From assembly GCA_947500295.1 (NCBI GenBank), contig CANMRM010000004.1, forward strand, positions 1 through 64,000: a stretch of 64,000 nt of DNA, read 5' to 3'. This stretch comes from an uncultured Kordiimonas sp. (GTDB lineage: Bacteria > Pseudomonadota > Alphaproteobacteria > Sphingomonadales > Kordiimonadaceae). A program made the position numbers and the translations under genes. Positions 51,783 to 61,070 of this stretch are shown here, piece after piece; within the stretch, counting starts at the first letter, position 1, and each line of letters opens with the position of its first letter. The notes beneath the pieces were generated by a model. That model was not told the origin of the DNA. It did no database searches and was given only the letters and a program-made list of their open reading frames with translations.

Positions 51783-54019
51783 CTGTTCAGATAAAAAATG
51801 TTTCACGCCGCGGTGTCCTGCAAGGCATGGGCGCAACGGCCGGACTTGTGCTTATGGCGCCAGTTGTTTCCAGGCGGGTGATCGCCGATGCGCATGGCGG
51901 TGAAGGGCTTAGCACCTCTGCCTACTTGATGATTGACGGCGAAGGCACGGTCCATATCGAAATCCACAGGGTGGAGATGGGACAGGGCAGCCGGACCGGG
52001 TTGCCGCAAATCATTGCTGACGAATTGGATGCCGATTGGTCGCGCATCAACTTCAGGCCAGCATACGGTGACAAAAAGTTCGGTGACCAGAATACAGACG
52101 GTTCGACGTCGATCCGGATGTTTTTTACTGCATTTCAGCAGGCAGGCGCCGCAGCACGCTCGATGTTGGTGCAGGCCGCAGCAAATGAGTGGGGTGTCAG
52201 CGTCTCTGACGTAGATGCCAAAAACCATAAACTGATCAACAAGGTTAGCGGTGCAACAGCAGACTTTGCCGACTTTGTGGTTGCCGCCGCCGAGCTACCA
52301 GTGCCTGACGCAAACAGCCTGACGTTCAAGGCGAAAAACATGCGGCAGTATATCGGTCGCCCGGTGCGTAACATCTATATGAATGACATTATCACTGGAA
52401 GCTCTCTGTTCGGGCAGGACGTACAGCGTGACAATATGCTCTTCGCCGTCGCTACCCGCCCGCCGGTGGTGGGTGGCAAAGTGACAAGCTTTGACAAAGC
52501 GGCTGCCATGGCGGTTCCCGGTGTTGTGGATGTGGTTGAGTTGCCGACGCTCGCGTTTCCTGCTTCGTTTAAACCACTCGGCGGCGTTGCCGTGCTGGCT
52601 ACCAATACCTGGGCAGCCACGAAGGGTAGAGATGCCTTGAGTGCCCAGTTTGAAGGTGGTGAAAACGCAGACTATGACACGACGGAATATGAAAAAACGC
52701 TGTGGCAGTCGATTGATGGCAAAGACATCAATGTGCTGAACCGCGGTGATGTTGACGGTGCACTTTCCTCCGCGGACAAGGTATATGAAGCGGACTATTT
52801 TGTGCCGCACCAGCATCATGCACCAATGGAACCGCCTGCCGCGACAGCAGAATGGGACGGCGATGACCTCAAAATGTGGGTGTGTTGTCAGGACCCGCAG
52901 GCAGTTCAGAATACGGTCGCGCCCTTTGTCGGCAAGCAACCGCAAGACGTGTATGTGGAAGCCACCTTGCTCGGGGGCGCTTTTGGCCGGAAATCCAAGC
53001 CGGATTTTGCCGTTGAAGCTGCACTTCTCGCCCGGCATGCGGGGCGCCCGGTCAAGATGGTCTGGACCCGGGAAGACGACATGCGGCATGGCTATTACCA
53101 CACCATTTCGGCACAACGGGTAAAAGCCGCTGTATCAAACGGCAGGGTTACCGCCTGGAAGCATAAGGCGGCTTACCCATCGATTGGCCAAACCTTCAAT
53201 CCGCAAGCCAACGGGCCGGGTGGGTTCGAAATTGGATTGGGTCTTACTGACATTCCGTTTGAGATTGATAACCTGCAGGTCAATTCAGGCGAAGCGCGTG
53301 CGCATGTGCGCATCGGCTGGCTTCGCTCTGTCGCCAACATTCAGCAAGCCTGGGCGCTTGGCTCCATGGTTGACGAAATCGCGCAAGGTGAAGGCAAACG
53401 CACGGATGCTTTGTGGATGGAGTTGATTGGCTCTGACCGGGATGTCAATCCGGCTGATGATGGAGCGCAGTATGGCAACTATAATGCGCCCCTTGAGACG
53501 CACCCTATCAACACGGGCCGGATGAAAGCGACGTTACAGAAAGTCGTGGATATGTCCGGGTATGGCAAAGCGATGCCAAAGGGCCGTGGCATGGGTGTTT
53601 CTGTGCATCGCAGCTTTGTCACCTATGTGGCGACTGTCGTAGAAGTCGAAGTTACGGAGGACGGTGAGCTGCGGGTGCCACGGGCCTGGATGGCTGTAGA
53701 CTGCGGACTTGCCGTAAACCCGGACCGGGTGAAGGCGCAGATGGAAGGCGCAGTTGTGTTTGCCATGTCGATCGCGAAGCACGGTGCTATCACGGCTGAA
53801 AACGGCGAGATCATGCAGTCAAATTATGACACTTATCCTGTGTGCCGTATTGACGAGTCACCCCATGTGGAGGTGGCAATCATGGATGTGGACGCAGCAC
53901 CAGGCGGTGTTGGGGAACCAGGTGTACCACCTGTGACAGCAGCATTGACCAACGCAATATATGCTGCCACGGGTAAGCGTATCCGGCGGCTGCCTATCGG
54001 TGAACAATTGTATGCCTGA
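51779..54019 (+). CDS. iorB: Molybdopterin-binding subunit of a periplasmic aldehyde/N-heterocycle dehydrogenase (IorB-like)
   Basis: It has 746 residues. A twin-arginine signal ([20 protein letters not shown]) indicates export of the folded enzyme together with its small subunit. Molybdopterin motifs include [12 protein letters not shown] and the active-site Glu in [10 protein letters not shown]. The two-gene arrangement without an FAD subunit matches the IorAB type that feeds cytochromes. No XdhC/MobA-like maturation gene is next to it. A strong terminator follows at 54046. Confidence 0.9.
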   Translation: MTVQIKNVSRRGVLQGMGATAGLVLMAPVVSRRVIADAHGGEGLSTSAYLMIDGEGTVHIEIHRVEMGQGSRTGLPQIIADELDADWSRINFRPAYGDKKFGDQNTDGSTSIRMFFTAFQQAGAAARSMLVQAAANEWGVSVSDVDAKNHKLINKVSGATADFADFVVAAAELPVPDANSLTFKAKNMRQYIGRPVRNIYMNDIITGSSLFGQDVQRDNMLFAVATRPPVVGGKVTSFDKAAAMAVPGVVDVVELPTLAFPASFKPLGGVAVLATNTWAATKGRDALSAQFEGGENADYDTTEYEKTLWQSIDGKDINVLNRGDVDGALSSADKVYEADYFVPHQHHAPMEPPAATAEWDGDDLKMWVCCQDPQAVQNTVAPFVGKQPQDVYVEATLLGGAFGRKSKPDFAVEAALLARHAGRPVKMVWTREDDMRHGYYHTISAQRVKAAVSNGRVTAWKHKAAYPSIGQTFNPQANGPGGFEIGLGLTDIPFEIDNLQVNSGEARAHVRIGWLRSVANIQQAWALGSMVDEIAQGEGKRTDALWMELIGSDRDVNPADDGAQYGNYNAPLETHPINTGRMKATLQKVVDMSGYGKAMPKGRGMGVSVHRSFVTYVATVVEVEVTEDGELRVPRAWMAVDCGLAVNPDRVKAQMEGAVVFAMSIAKHGAITAENGEIMQSNYDTYPVCRIDESPHVEVAIMDVDAAPGGVGEPGVPPVTAALTNAIYAATGKRIRRLPIGEQLYA

Positions 54020-54045
54020 TAGACGTAGGCATGCTTGAAACAGAT

Positions 54046-54069
54046 AAAGGCGGCTCTTGGGCCGCCTTT
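54046..54069 (+). terminator. Terminator after iorAB
   Basis: AAAGGCGGC-N6-GCCGCCTTT has nine paired bases and is followed by CTTGTTATT. It lies 27 bases after the large-subunit stop and before a convergent gene. Confidence 0.85.
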
Positions 54070-54093
54070 CTTGTTATTGGAGTATTCCAAACC

Positions 54094-54609
54094 TTAGAAG
54101 CGGAACGAAAGGCCGCCTGTTCCAATGAAGGTGTCGAGTGCGTCATAACTCGTGGCCCGCAGCCGGAAGGAGAGGTTTTTACCGATTGCACGTTCGTAGC
54201 CAATGAATGAGGAAATTCCGTCCCCAGTGTTCTTGAAATCCTCTATTTCTGCGGTGACCCTGACATAACCGAGACCGACTGAAATAAGGTCGCGATTTTC
54301 GTTGCCAAACACCCAGCCAGCGGTACCCATGGCAGACCATTGATTGTCGATAATGTTTTCAAAACCGCCCACTTCGGCATTTGATTTGCCGAGGTTGCCT
54401 TCTATTCCGAAAACAAATCCGTTGTCATTTTGCTTTCTGAATCCGGCTGTCGCCCCATAGTAGAGTCCATTGAAATTGCTGCCGGCATCCAGGTAACCAG
54501 CTTCAGCGCCGACGTAGCCGCCGTCAAAGTGCTTTTCATTTTGATCCTGTGCGTTTGATGTCGTGGTGGCGAGCAGGATTGCCGCGCCCGCAGCTAGTAT
54601 TTTTTTCAT
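54094..54609 (-). CDS. Outer-membrane beta-barrel protein
   Basis: The 171-residue product has a signal peptide (LAAGAAILLATTTSNAQ), then alternating strands rich in Gly and aromatic residues (GGYVGAEAGYLD, LYYGATAGFRK, ISVGLGYVRV), and the final FRF that is recognised by the BAM machinery. It resembles the small OmpA/Opa-like (eight-stranded) barrel group. Nothing specific is known of its role. The gap to the next gene upstream (54610-54747) shows nothing but a ribosome-site region. Confidence 0.75.
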   Translation of the reverse strand: MKKILAAGAAILLATTTSNAQDQNEKHFDGGYVGAEAGYLDAGSNFNGLYYGATAGFRKQNDNGFVFGIEGNLGKSNAEVGGFENIIDNQWSAMGTAGWVFGNENRDLISVGLGYVRVTAEIEDFKNTGDGISSFIGYERAIGKNLSFRLRATSYDALDTFIGTGGLSFRF

Positions 54610-54747
54610 TAGATTTTCCTCATAATTACCCGAGCAGGTATATTTTTGTATTTTTCACATTAATGTGAACCGCCACGTCATAGCCGACGGCGGAATGCAA
54701 CTTCAAGCGCAAAAATGGCGGAAGAACGGCAAGAGGGAAATCCTATG

Positions 54748-54774
54748 AAAAAACGGGGCTTTACAGCCCCGTTT
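54748..54774 (-). terminator. Terminator after the TonB-domain gene
   Basis: On the minus strand AAACGGGGCT-N4-AGCCCCGTTT is continued by a run of T. It lies 12 bases after the stop codon of the gene at 54787. Confidence 0.88.
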
Positions 54775-54786
54775 CAGGTTGAGCAG

Positions 54787-55155
54787 TTAGCTGTTGTCGG
54801 GCAGCTTGAAACGTACCGGGATAATGAGTGACACATCGTCATGGCCTGCGGGGAGAGCAGGCATGTTGTCGAGCCGCAATGCGGTTGCAAATGCACGGCG
54901 GTCGAGAATATCAAAGCCTGACTTCTTTACGAATTCAACACCGTTGACATTGCCGTCCTGCGCAAAGCTCATGCGGACGGTCACAGTTCCTTCAATGCCG
55001 TTTTCCAGTGCTTTCGCGGGATAATGATTTGAGGACTGGACCTTGTCGCGGAGCAGGTTTTTCCACGCTTCCATGGAATCGTTGGCTGCTGCGGTGGATG
55101 CCGCGATTGTTACCAAAACTGCAGAGAGTAAAGATTTGCTGAAAAGGGTCTTCAT
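54787..55155 (-). CDS. Free periplasmic TonB C-terminal domain protein
   Basis: It encodes 122 residues: a cleavable signal peptide (SLLSAVLVTIAASTAAA) followed at once by a TonB C-terminal domain (YPAKALENGIEGTVTVRMSF, then FVKKSGFDILDRRAFATAL). Ordinary TonB has an N-terminal membrane anchor bound by ExbBD and a Pro-rich spacer. Both are missing, so the protein cannot transmit energy by itself. It could bind TonB boxes in competition with TonB or serve in cell-envelope assembly. No exbB or exbD is present here. Confidence 0.75.
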   Translation of the reverse strand: MKTLFSKSLLSAVLVTIAASTAAANDSMEAWKNLLRDKVQSSNHYPAKALENGIEGTVTVRMSFAQDGNVNGVEFVKKSGFDILDRRAFATALRLDNMPALPAGHDDVSLIIPVRFKLPDNS

Positions 55156-55314
55156 TGGGGGCTCCTGTTGCTGTCATTTGAGGTTTGTTGCGCCTCATGA
55201 CCTGTATGAGCCGTAACCGTTTCAGTCCGATAACACCTTTGTTAAAAAACGATTATTCCTGATTGGCAGCCATGCGCTGACGGCATGGCTCACAGGCGTG
55301 TTCGTGTGGTGGGC

Positions 55315-55344
55315 TTGACATATAGTTAGGCAACTAACTATATA
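55315..55344 (+). promoter_or_regulatory. Promoter of the acg-marR unit
   Basis: TTGACA at 55315 and TATATA at 55339 are 18 bases apart, a near-consensus sigma-70 promoter, with the ATG of the oxidoreductase 30 bases downstream. The space between the two hexamers is filled by the perfect dyad at 55320. Confidence 0.7.
55320..55343. promoter_or_regulatory. MarR operator 1 (ATATAGTTAG-N4-CTAACTATAT)
   Basis: Two perfect ten-base arms surround GCAA. The core TTAG-N4-CTAA and the length are typical of MarR operators. Binding would occlude the promoter. Confidence 0.75.
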
Positions 55345-55360
55345 ATTAGAAGGCTAACTA
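55343..55360. promoter_or_regulatory. MarR operator 2 (TAATTAG-N4-CTAACTA)
   Basis: Seven-base arms with one mismatch share the TTAG-N4-CTAA core and lie between the -10 region and the ribosome site, 20 bases centre to centre from operator 1. Confidence 0.6.
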
Positions 55361-55373
55361 AAGGAAAAAAACA

Positions 55374-56525
55374 ATGAACCGACGACAGCTTTTGAAAGTA
55401 GGGGGTGCCAGCATCCTTGTGGCAGGTGCAGGACTTGGAGGGTTTGCAGCGACCAGAACACCGACGAGAGCCCTGCAGCCATGGCACAAGGAAGCCCATG
55501 CGTTTGAGGATGCGCGCCTGCGGGCGCTTTCATACGCCATTCTCGCCCCCAATCCGCACAACCGGCAGCCGTGGCTCGCCACTCTTGTAGGGGAAGACGA
55601 GATTGTGCTGACGTGCGAGCTCGAGCGCCGATTGCCGGCTACTGATCCGTTTGACCGGCAAATCACGATCGGCCTCGGGTGTTTTCTGGAAATGTTGTCC
55701 CTCGCTGCGGCTCAGGACGGCATCCATGCACGCATCACTTATTTTCCAGAAGGCCAACCCGTCTCTCGTCTAGATGAGCGGCCGGTTGCGCATATCAAGT
55801 TTGATAGTGGAGCGGCGGTTTTGCCTGATCCTCTATTTCGTTTTGCCGAACAGCGTCGCTCAAATAAAAAACCGTATGATCTGTCGCGGCCAATAGAGCA
55901 GGGCAGCTTGCAGCCGCTGATGGCTGGTGCAAGACAATCAGTGCAAGTGCAGGGCACCATAGAGCCGGGGGCTGTGACGACGTTGCGGGACCTGAGTTGG
56001 CGCGCTCACGAGGTAGAGAGTTATACGCCGCGTACCATGCAGGAAAGCATTGACCTGATGCGTATTGGTAAAGCTGAAATTGAAGCAAACCCGGACGGCA
56101 TTGACCTTGGTGGGTTTGCGATGGAACTGTTTGCAGGCCTTGGGTTTGTAGACCCGGTAAAGATGGCAGACCAGAGTTCTACAGCTTTCAAGCAAGGGCT
56201 CGATATGTATTACGATTTAATGCATTCAGCGATGGGGCATGTCTGGCTTACGACACCCGACAACAGCCGAAGGTCGCAACTTGACGCCGGTCGAGAGTGG
56301 CTCAGATTGAATTTACGGGCAACCGGGCAGGGAATTGCCATTCACCCCCTCAGCCAGGCATTGCAGGAATATCAGGAAATGGAGCCTCTTTATTCGGAAA
56401 TCCACGAAAAACTGATGGTCGAAGCGCCTAATCGAATTCAGATGTTTGCCAGAATAGGATATGGTCCAACGGTAAATCCAAGCCCGCGTTGGCCCGTAGA
56501 ATCCAGAGTTCAAATGAAAGCGTAA
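55374..56525 (+). CDS. Acg family FMN-binding nitroreductase-like protein, Tat-exported
   Basis: It has 383 residues. The N-terminus MNRRQLLKVGGASILVAGAG is a twin-arginine signal. The body is a doubled nitroreductase fold like mycobacterial Acg, with LSYAILAPNPHNRQPWLATL as the FMN-contact motif and a late RLNLRATGQGIAIHPLSQ. Acg proteins bind FMN, often without reductase activity, and may sequester it or repair oxidised products. It is the first gene of a unit with the MarR gene 9 bases downstream and has two operators in its promoter. Confidence 0.88.
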   Translation: MNRRQLLKVGGASILVAGAGLGGFAATRTPTRALQPWHKEAHAFEDARLRALSYAILAPNPHNRQPWLATLVGEDEIVLTCELERRLPATDPFDRQITIGLGCFLEMLSLAAAQDGIHARITYFPEGQPVSRLDERPVAHIKFDSGAAVLPDPLFRFAEQRRSNKKPYDLSRPIEQGSLQPLMAGARQSVQVQGTIEPGAVTTLRDLSWRAHEVESYTPRTMQESIDLMRIGKAEIEANPDGIDLGGFAMELFAGLGFVDPVKMADQSSTAFKQGLDMYYDLMHSAMGHVWLTTPDNSRRSQLDAGREWLRLNLRATGQGIAIHPLSQALQEYQEMEPLYSEIHEKLMVEAPNRIQMFARIGYGPTVNPSPRWPVESRVQMKA

Positions 56526-56534
56526 AATTAGCCA

Positions 56535-56999
56535 GTGAGCAAAAACCCCGCAGACGCTGCTGAAACACCAGAAAGCGCCATCTATCATTTTTTCAACGAG
56601 TTGGGGATCATGGAGCAATTGGTCACGACAAAACTCGAGCGCGCCTTGCCCGGCGGGCTGAGCAAGGCGCAGTTCGGGGTGCTGAACCACCTTGTAAGAC
56701 TTGGCAAGCGGGAAAGCCCGGCGGAACTCGCCAGCGCCTTTCAGGTTTCGCGACCTACCATGACCAACACCGTGCACAAACTGGCAGCAAAAGGCTTTGT
56801 GCACATCGTGCCGCATGAAACCGATGGGCGTAGCAAAATAGTCCTTATTACGCCGGCGGGTGTTGCGATCCGCGGCAAAGCCCTTGCGGCTCTAGCGCCG
56901 CTGTTCGCACAGATCGGTTCAGATCTAGGGGTTGATATCTTCAAGACGGCTGTGCCGCTCCTGACGAGGGTGCGGATATATCTGGATGAAAACCGCTGA
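56535..56999 (+). CDS. MarR family transcriptional regulator
   Basis: The 154-residue protein starts with GTG at 56535. It has the MarR winged helix (ESPAELASAFQVSRPTMTNT, then LAAKGFVHIVPHETDGRSK with the wing Asp-Gly-Arg) between dimerisation helices. It is probably the repressor of its own unit through the dyads at 55320 and 55343. The unit's product being a flavin-binding nitroreductase-like protein suggests a redox-active or phenolic inducer. Confidence 0.9.
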   Translation: MSKNPADAAETPESAIYHFFNELGIMEQLVTTKLERALPGGLSKAQFGVLNHLVRLGKRESPAELASAFQVSRPTMTNTVHKLAAKGFVHIVPHETDGRSKIVLITPAGVAIRGKALAALAPLFAQIGSDLGVDIFKTAVPLLTRVRIYLDENR

Positions 57000-57001
57000 C
57001 C

Positions 57002-58576
57002 CTACATCCAGGGGTCTGACTGTGTTTCAACCTGCAAAAGGGCTTTGGCTCTCCAGGCCTTCGCGTCCTCAATCGGCATGTAGGGAATGGTCAGAGAATG
57101 TCCTGCCAGTTTCACTTTCAGATTGGCGAGGCCTGCGGTCTGCTGGCCGGGGGACTGGCTGATGCTGATAGTCTGGACTTTGTATAAGGGGAAAACCGTT
57201 AAGGTCAGTCCAAAAAGACCCTTTCTCACCACGGCATGACAGCCATCAATTGCATAGCCGTAACGGCGCCATCGCAAAACAATGAAAGGCAGTAATACCA
57301 AAGGCACTGCAAGTGGTATCAAGCCTGCCAAACCCAGATTGATTGCCCAGAGGCCAGAGACCAAAAGGGACGGAATGCCAAATGTGTAAATCATATGCCG
57401 AAAGACAAATTTTTGGCTGATTGGATGTAGCGTTTGTTTCAACACGTCGGTCTTGTCAAACAAACGTTGCGCGAGCTGGGTGTAGAAAGTTTCGGTGACG
57501 CTGGGGACGATAAATTTCTGACTTTTGTTCTGCGCCTGTTTGCCTTCAAACCCCACCTGATTGAAGGTCAGGTGAAACCGGTCAAGAAATCGCGCAATCA
57601 AAGGCTGTGCAATCTTCAGGCTCTGCACCTTCACTTCGGGAACGCTGGTCTCCTGACGTTCGAATAGGCCCCGGGTCCGGTGGTAACGGCCATCCGCGTA
57701 GGAAAGACAATAGTTGTAATTGACAATGATTGCACCCAGCACGCTTGCCAGCATGAGAACAAGAAGAACGAGCAGCGCCAGAAGGATGGCAAAGGTTGCT
57801 ATGGCAACAATGCCGGTGCCAACAGTTTCCCCAACCGCGCTGAAAACCGCTTGCATGAAACCGCTTTCCCAAAGCTCGTCTACTTGGGCCAGCGCACCTG
57901 CGGCAATGCCGGCAAATACCCAGATATTGTTGTTGCTGATGCCGTATTTGGCCAATTCTGCCAGGGGCTGACGTAGCAGGCTTACTGTTGGTGCAGAAAT
58001 CTCCGTAGTGGCTTCTGCAGAGTTCTTTGCTTCACTGGGATTTATGGGTTTGTGGTTTTCTTTCCGATCAAGGATATAGCGACGAATGGTTTCAGCCAGC
58101 GGTCGTGGAACGCCCGCGAGATTGACTTCTTCACCGGTTGAACCCGCGCTTTCAAGTGTAAGAATAACCAGCCCGAACGGCCTGAAATAGAGCGGCTCGC
58201 GAAAGGCGATATTTTGTATACGGTCAAACCCAAGCGTTAACCGTTTGCGGGTCAAGACGCCGCTTCGGATCAGAAAAGTTTCTTTGTCGATCCGGAACTT
58301 GAAATTGAGATAGCTCAGAACCGAGCCGACCATAAGCACAACTGCGGCGCCAGCGGCGAGGGCCCCGAGCGCAAACCAACGTTGTTCACCGGCCGTTGCC
58401 AAAACAGCCGCAACAGGTGCGACTGCTTGCAAACCATTTTTGACCAGTGATGTGATGAACTTAAATGCGAAATAGATGACGGACGCGGGTGATGTGCGTT
58501 GCCATTTGTCTGAATGCAACTCCAGACCGGCCTTGTGCGTCTGTCCACCGGCAGTTTCGCCTGCCACGCTATCCAT
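57002..58576 (-). CDS. Bacterial PH domain membrane protein, YdbT-like
   Basis: It encodes 524 residues from the ATG at 58576, with CATCAGG just before it. Membrane helix pairs alternate with bPH2 domains, seen as repeated TLGFDRIQNIAFREP, VPEVKVQSLKIAQPL and FPLYKVQTISISQSP segments. It overlaps the gene at 58569 by eight bases. The pair is like YdbS-YdbT of Bacillus subtilis, which protect against some antimicrobials. The exact role in proteobacteria is not known. Confidence 0.85.
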   Translation of the reverse strand: MDSVAGETAGGQTHKAGLELHSDKWQRTSPASVIYFAFKFITSLVKNGLQAVAPVAAVLATAGEQRWFALGALAAGAAVVLMVGSVLSYLNFKFRIDKETFLIRSGVLTRKRLTLGFDRIQNIAFREPLYFRPFGLVILTLESAGSTGEEVNLAGVPRPLAETIRRYILDRKENHKPINPSEAKNSAEATTEISAPTVSLLRQPLAELAKYGISNNNIWVFAGIAAGALAQVDELWESGFMQAVFSAVGETVGTGIVAIATFAILLALLVLLVLMLASVLGAIIVNYNYCLSYADGRYHRTRGLFERQETSVPEVKVQSLKIAQPLIARFLDRFHLTFNQVGFEGKQAQNKSQKFIVPSVTETFYTQLAQRLFDKTDVLKQTLHPISQKFVFRHMIYTFGIPSLLVSGLWAINLGLAGLIPLAVPLVLLPFIVLRWRRYGYAIDGCHAVVRKGLFGLTLTVFPLYKVQTISISQSPGQQTAGLANLKVKLAGHSLTIPYMPIEDAKAWRAKALLQVETQSDPWM

Positions 58577-59129
58577 CCTGATGCCCCGCACTTGCGTCTT
58601 GACCAGCCTGCTCAAGGACAAAGCTCCTGATTTTGGAAGCTGCGGCAAACGGCAGGCCAGGAATCTTCATGTCTGCTGACCCACCGCCAGCCGTGTAGAA
58701 TTTCAGCGAGGCAAGCTTGAAGAAGCGCTCAAGAGGCCCGCTTTCGAGTTCGACATGCTGCACCCGGACATAGGGAAGAGACGTGACAGCACGCCAAACG
58801 ATGCCATGCTTGTGGTGGATATCCTTGTCTCGTAGCTGATAGCCTTGAGAGCGCCACAATAGGCGCGGCACCGCAACGGCCAGCAGGACAAGAACAAACA
58901 AAAGAGCCAGAACGACGGATAAAACCTGAACCTCAAAGAACCAGCTAAAGCCGTCTCCGTTCAGAGTGTTAATCACAATATTGATTGCGATCATCAGGAT
59001 GATTGCAACAGCCCATCCGATTGAAGCCATACCTATGTACGACCTGTCCAGTGCTTCGAAACGATGGTCGTCAGCGGTTGGCAGGTCGTCGGTGATCAGA
59101 ATTTCAGTCTTATGTGATGGCTCTTCCAT
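58569..59129 (-). CDS. Bacterial PH domain membrane protein, YdbS-like
   Basis: It has 187 residues from the ATG at 59129, with GGGGAGG upstream. Two membrane helices (about 33-55 and 63-85) precede one bPH2 domain (SLPYVRVQHVELESGPLERF). It is the first gene of the pair with the YdbT-like protein. The ABC-F gene starts in the opposite direction 113 bases away. Confidence 0.85.
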   Translation of the reverse strand: MEEPSHKTEILITDDLPTADDHRFEALDRSYIGMASIGWAVAIILMIAINIVINTLNGDGFSWFFEVQVLSVVLALLFVLVLLAVAVPRLLWRSQGYQLRDKDIHHKHGIVWRAVTSLPYVRVQHVELESGPLERFFKLASLKFYTAGGGSADMKIPGLPFAAASKIRSFVLEQAGQDASAGHQDG

Positions 59130-59241
59130 TGCCAAAGCGCCTCCCCGGCGTTGAAATTTTGATAGCTCTTGTGACTTATCGACTAACGTGGGTATAAGGC
59201 GCTCAAATGACAAGAGAAAAGCCTAATCAAGACAGGTCAGC

Positions 59242-61047
59242 ATGGCACCGCCACTATTAAGTCTGAAGAATATCGAGTTGCACTGGGGTGCTGACCCGGT
59301 GCTTGATGCGCTGGAAATGCACATTGGTGCACATGACCGGCTGTGTATCATTGGTCGCAATGGAGCAGGCAAGTCCACGTTGATGAAAGTCATAGCCGGA
59401 TTGGTTGATGCGGACGGAGGTGAGCGTTGGGTCCAGCCTGGCACAACCTTCGCCTATTTACCTCAAGAGCCAAACGCAGATGAGCACGCGAGCTTGAAAG
59501 ACTATGTGCTTTCCGGGCTGTCTTCATCGGCCGACATGGCATTCAAAGCGGATGCACTTCTCGCCGAACTGGACATCAAGGCTGACACCAATCCCGAATC
59601 GGCTTCAGGTGGTGAATTGCGGCGGGCTGCCCTTGCGCGAACACTTATATCGGAGCCGGATATTCTGTTGCTCGACGAACCGACCAACCATCTGGATATC
59701 GGTGTAATTGAGTGGTTGGAGCAATATCTGCAAAACTGGCGAGGCGCCATGGTGCTGATCAGCCATGACCGAACCTTTCTAAACAGGCTTGCAAAAGGTT
59801 GCCTTTGGCTGGACCGCGGCAAGGTTCGCAGGTTCGATGGTGCTTTTGATCGGTTCGACGAGTGGCAACAGAAGGTCTTTGAGGACGAGGCAGATGCGCT
59901 CAAAAAACTTGATAAGGTCATCAAGGATGAAACGCGCTGGTCTGTTGAAGGGATCAGTGCCCGCCGCACCAGAAACCAGGGCAGGCTTCGGCGGCTGCAT
60001 GCCATGCGGGAGCAACGCCGGAATGTTCTTAAGGCAAAAGGTGATGTGACCATCTCGCTGGGCGGCGGAGAAAAATCGGGCGCGCGGGTCATCGAGGCCA
60101 AAAATATTGCCAAATCCTATGAAGGGCGCTCGCTGTTTGCCGGTTTTTCCACTCGCATCGCGCGGGGAGACCGTGTTGGCATCATTGGTCCAAACGGGGC
60201 AGGCAAGTCGACACTTTTGAAAATTCTGCTGGGGGAACTTTTGCCAGACACGGGCACGGTCAAGCTTGGAACCAATCTACAGCCGATTGTCATCGACCAA
60301 AAACGCGCAGCGCTAGAAGACGATATGTCTGTTGTGGATGTGTTGACAGGCGGGGGGGGAGACTGGATTCATGTTGGCGATGACACCCGGCATGTCATGA
60401 CGTACCTAAAGGAATTTCTTTTTGATGCCAGTCAGGCGCGCACACCTGTTTCAAGCTTGTCTGGCGGCGAGCGCAACAGGCTGTTAATCGCAGCCAATTT
60501 TGCCAAAAAATCCAACCTTATGGTTCTTGATGAGCCAACAAACGATTTGGATATCGACACACTTGACCTGTTGCAGGAAGTGCTGGCGGATTATAAGGGT
60601 ACGATCCTTCTGGTGTCGCATGATCGTGATTTTCTGGACCGCGTGGTCACCAGTACGATTGTATTGGAAGGGGATGGTTCAATCATTGAATACGCCGGCG
60701 GCTATAGCGACTATAAGGCGCAGAAAGCTGCTTCAAAAACACAGGAAACGGGCACCGAGTCCTCGAAAGCCAAAGTAGTGCCAATTGGTAAGGCGCCATC
60801 CAGAAAAGCAACAAAACTATCCTATAAAGACCAGCGAGAGCTGGATATTCTTCCTGCCGAGGTCGAAGCACTATCCATGCAGATCGCCGAATTGGAAGCC
60901 AAACTGTCCGACCCGGAGTTTTATGGCAGGGATCCCGACGGATTTTCACGCTGTTCTGATGAGTTGACAAGCAAGCGGGATGAACTTGACAATAAGGAGC
61001 TGCGTTGGCTTGAGCTTGAGGAATTGAAGGATGCACTTGAAAATTAA
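59242..61047 (+). CDS. uup: ABC-F family ATPase (Uup-like)
   Basis: The 601-residue protein has no membrane helix and two nucleotide-binding domains: Walker A IGRNGAGKST and IGPNGAGKST, signatures SGGELRRAALA and SGGERNRLLIA, and Walker B LLLDEPTNHLDI and MVLDEPTNDLDI. Between them is the charged P-site interaction linker with RTRNQGRLRRLHAMREQRRN, and at the end the coiled coil typical of Uup. ABC-F proteins act on ribosomes. The Uup group also links to replication fork structures. Confidence 0.92.
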   Translation: MAPPLLSLKNIELHWGADPVLDALEMHIGAHDRLCIIGRNGAGKSTLMKVIAGLVDADGGERWVQPGTTFAYLPQEPNADEHASLKDYVLSGLSSSADMAFKADALLAELDIKADTNPESASGGELRRAALARTLISEPDILLLDEPTNHLDIGVIEWLEQYLQNWRGAMVLISHDRTFLNRLAKGCLWLDRGKVRRFDGAFDRFDEWQQKVFEDEADALKKLDKVIKDETRWSVEGISARRTRNQGRLRRLHAMREQRRNVLKAKGDVTISLGGGEKSGARVIEAKNIAKSYEGRSLFAGFSTRIARGDRVGIIGPNGAGKSTLLKILLGELLPDTGTVKLGTNLQPIVIDQKRAALEDDMSVVDVLTGGGGDWIHVGDDTRHVMTYLKEFLFDASQARTPVSSLSGGERNRLLIAANFAKKSNLMVLDEPTNDLDIDTLDLLQEVLADYKGTILLVSHDRDFLDRVVTSTIVLEGDGSIIEYAGGYSDYKAQKAASKTQETGTESSKAKVVPIGKAPSRKATKLSYKDQRELDILPAEVEALSMQIAELEAKLSDPEFYGRDPDGFSRCSDELTSKRDELDNKELRWLELEELKDALEN

Positions 61048-61070
61048 CGCCTCCATGCCGAAGCAGGGCA

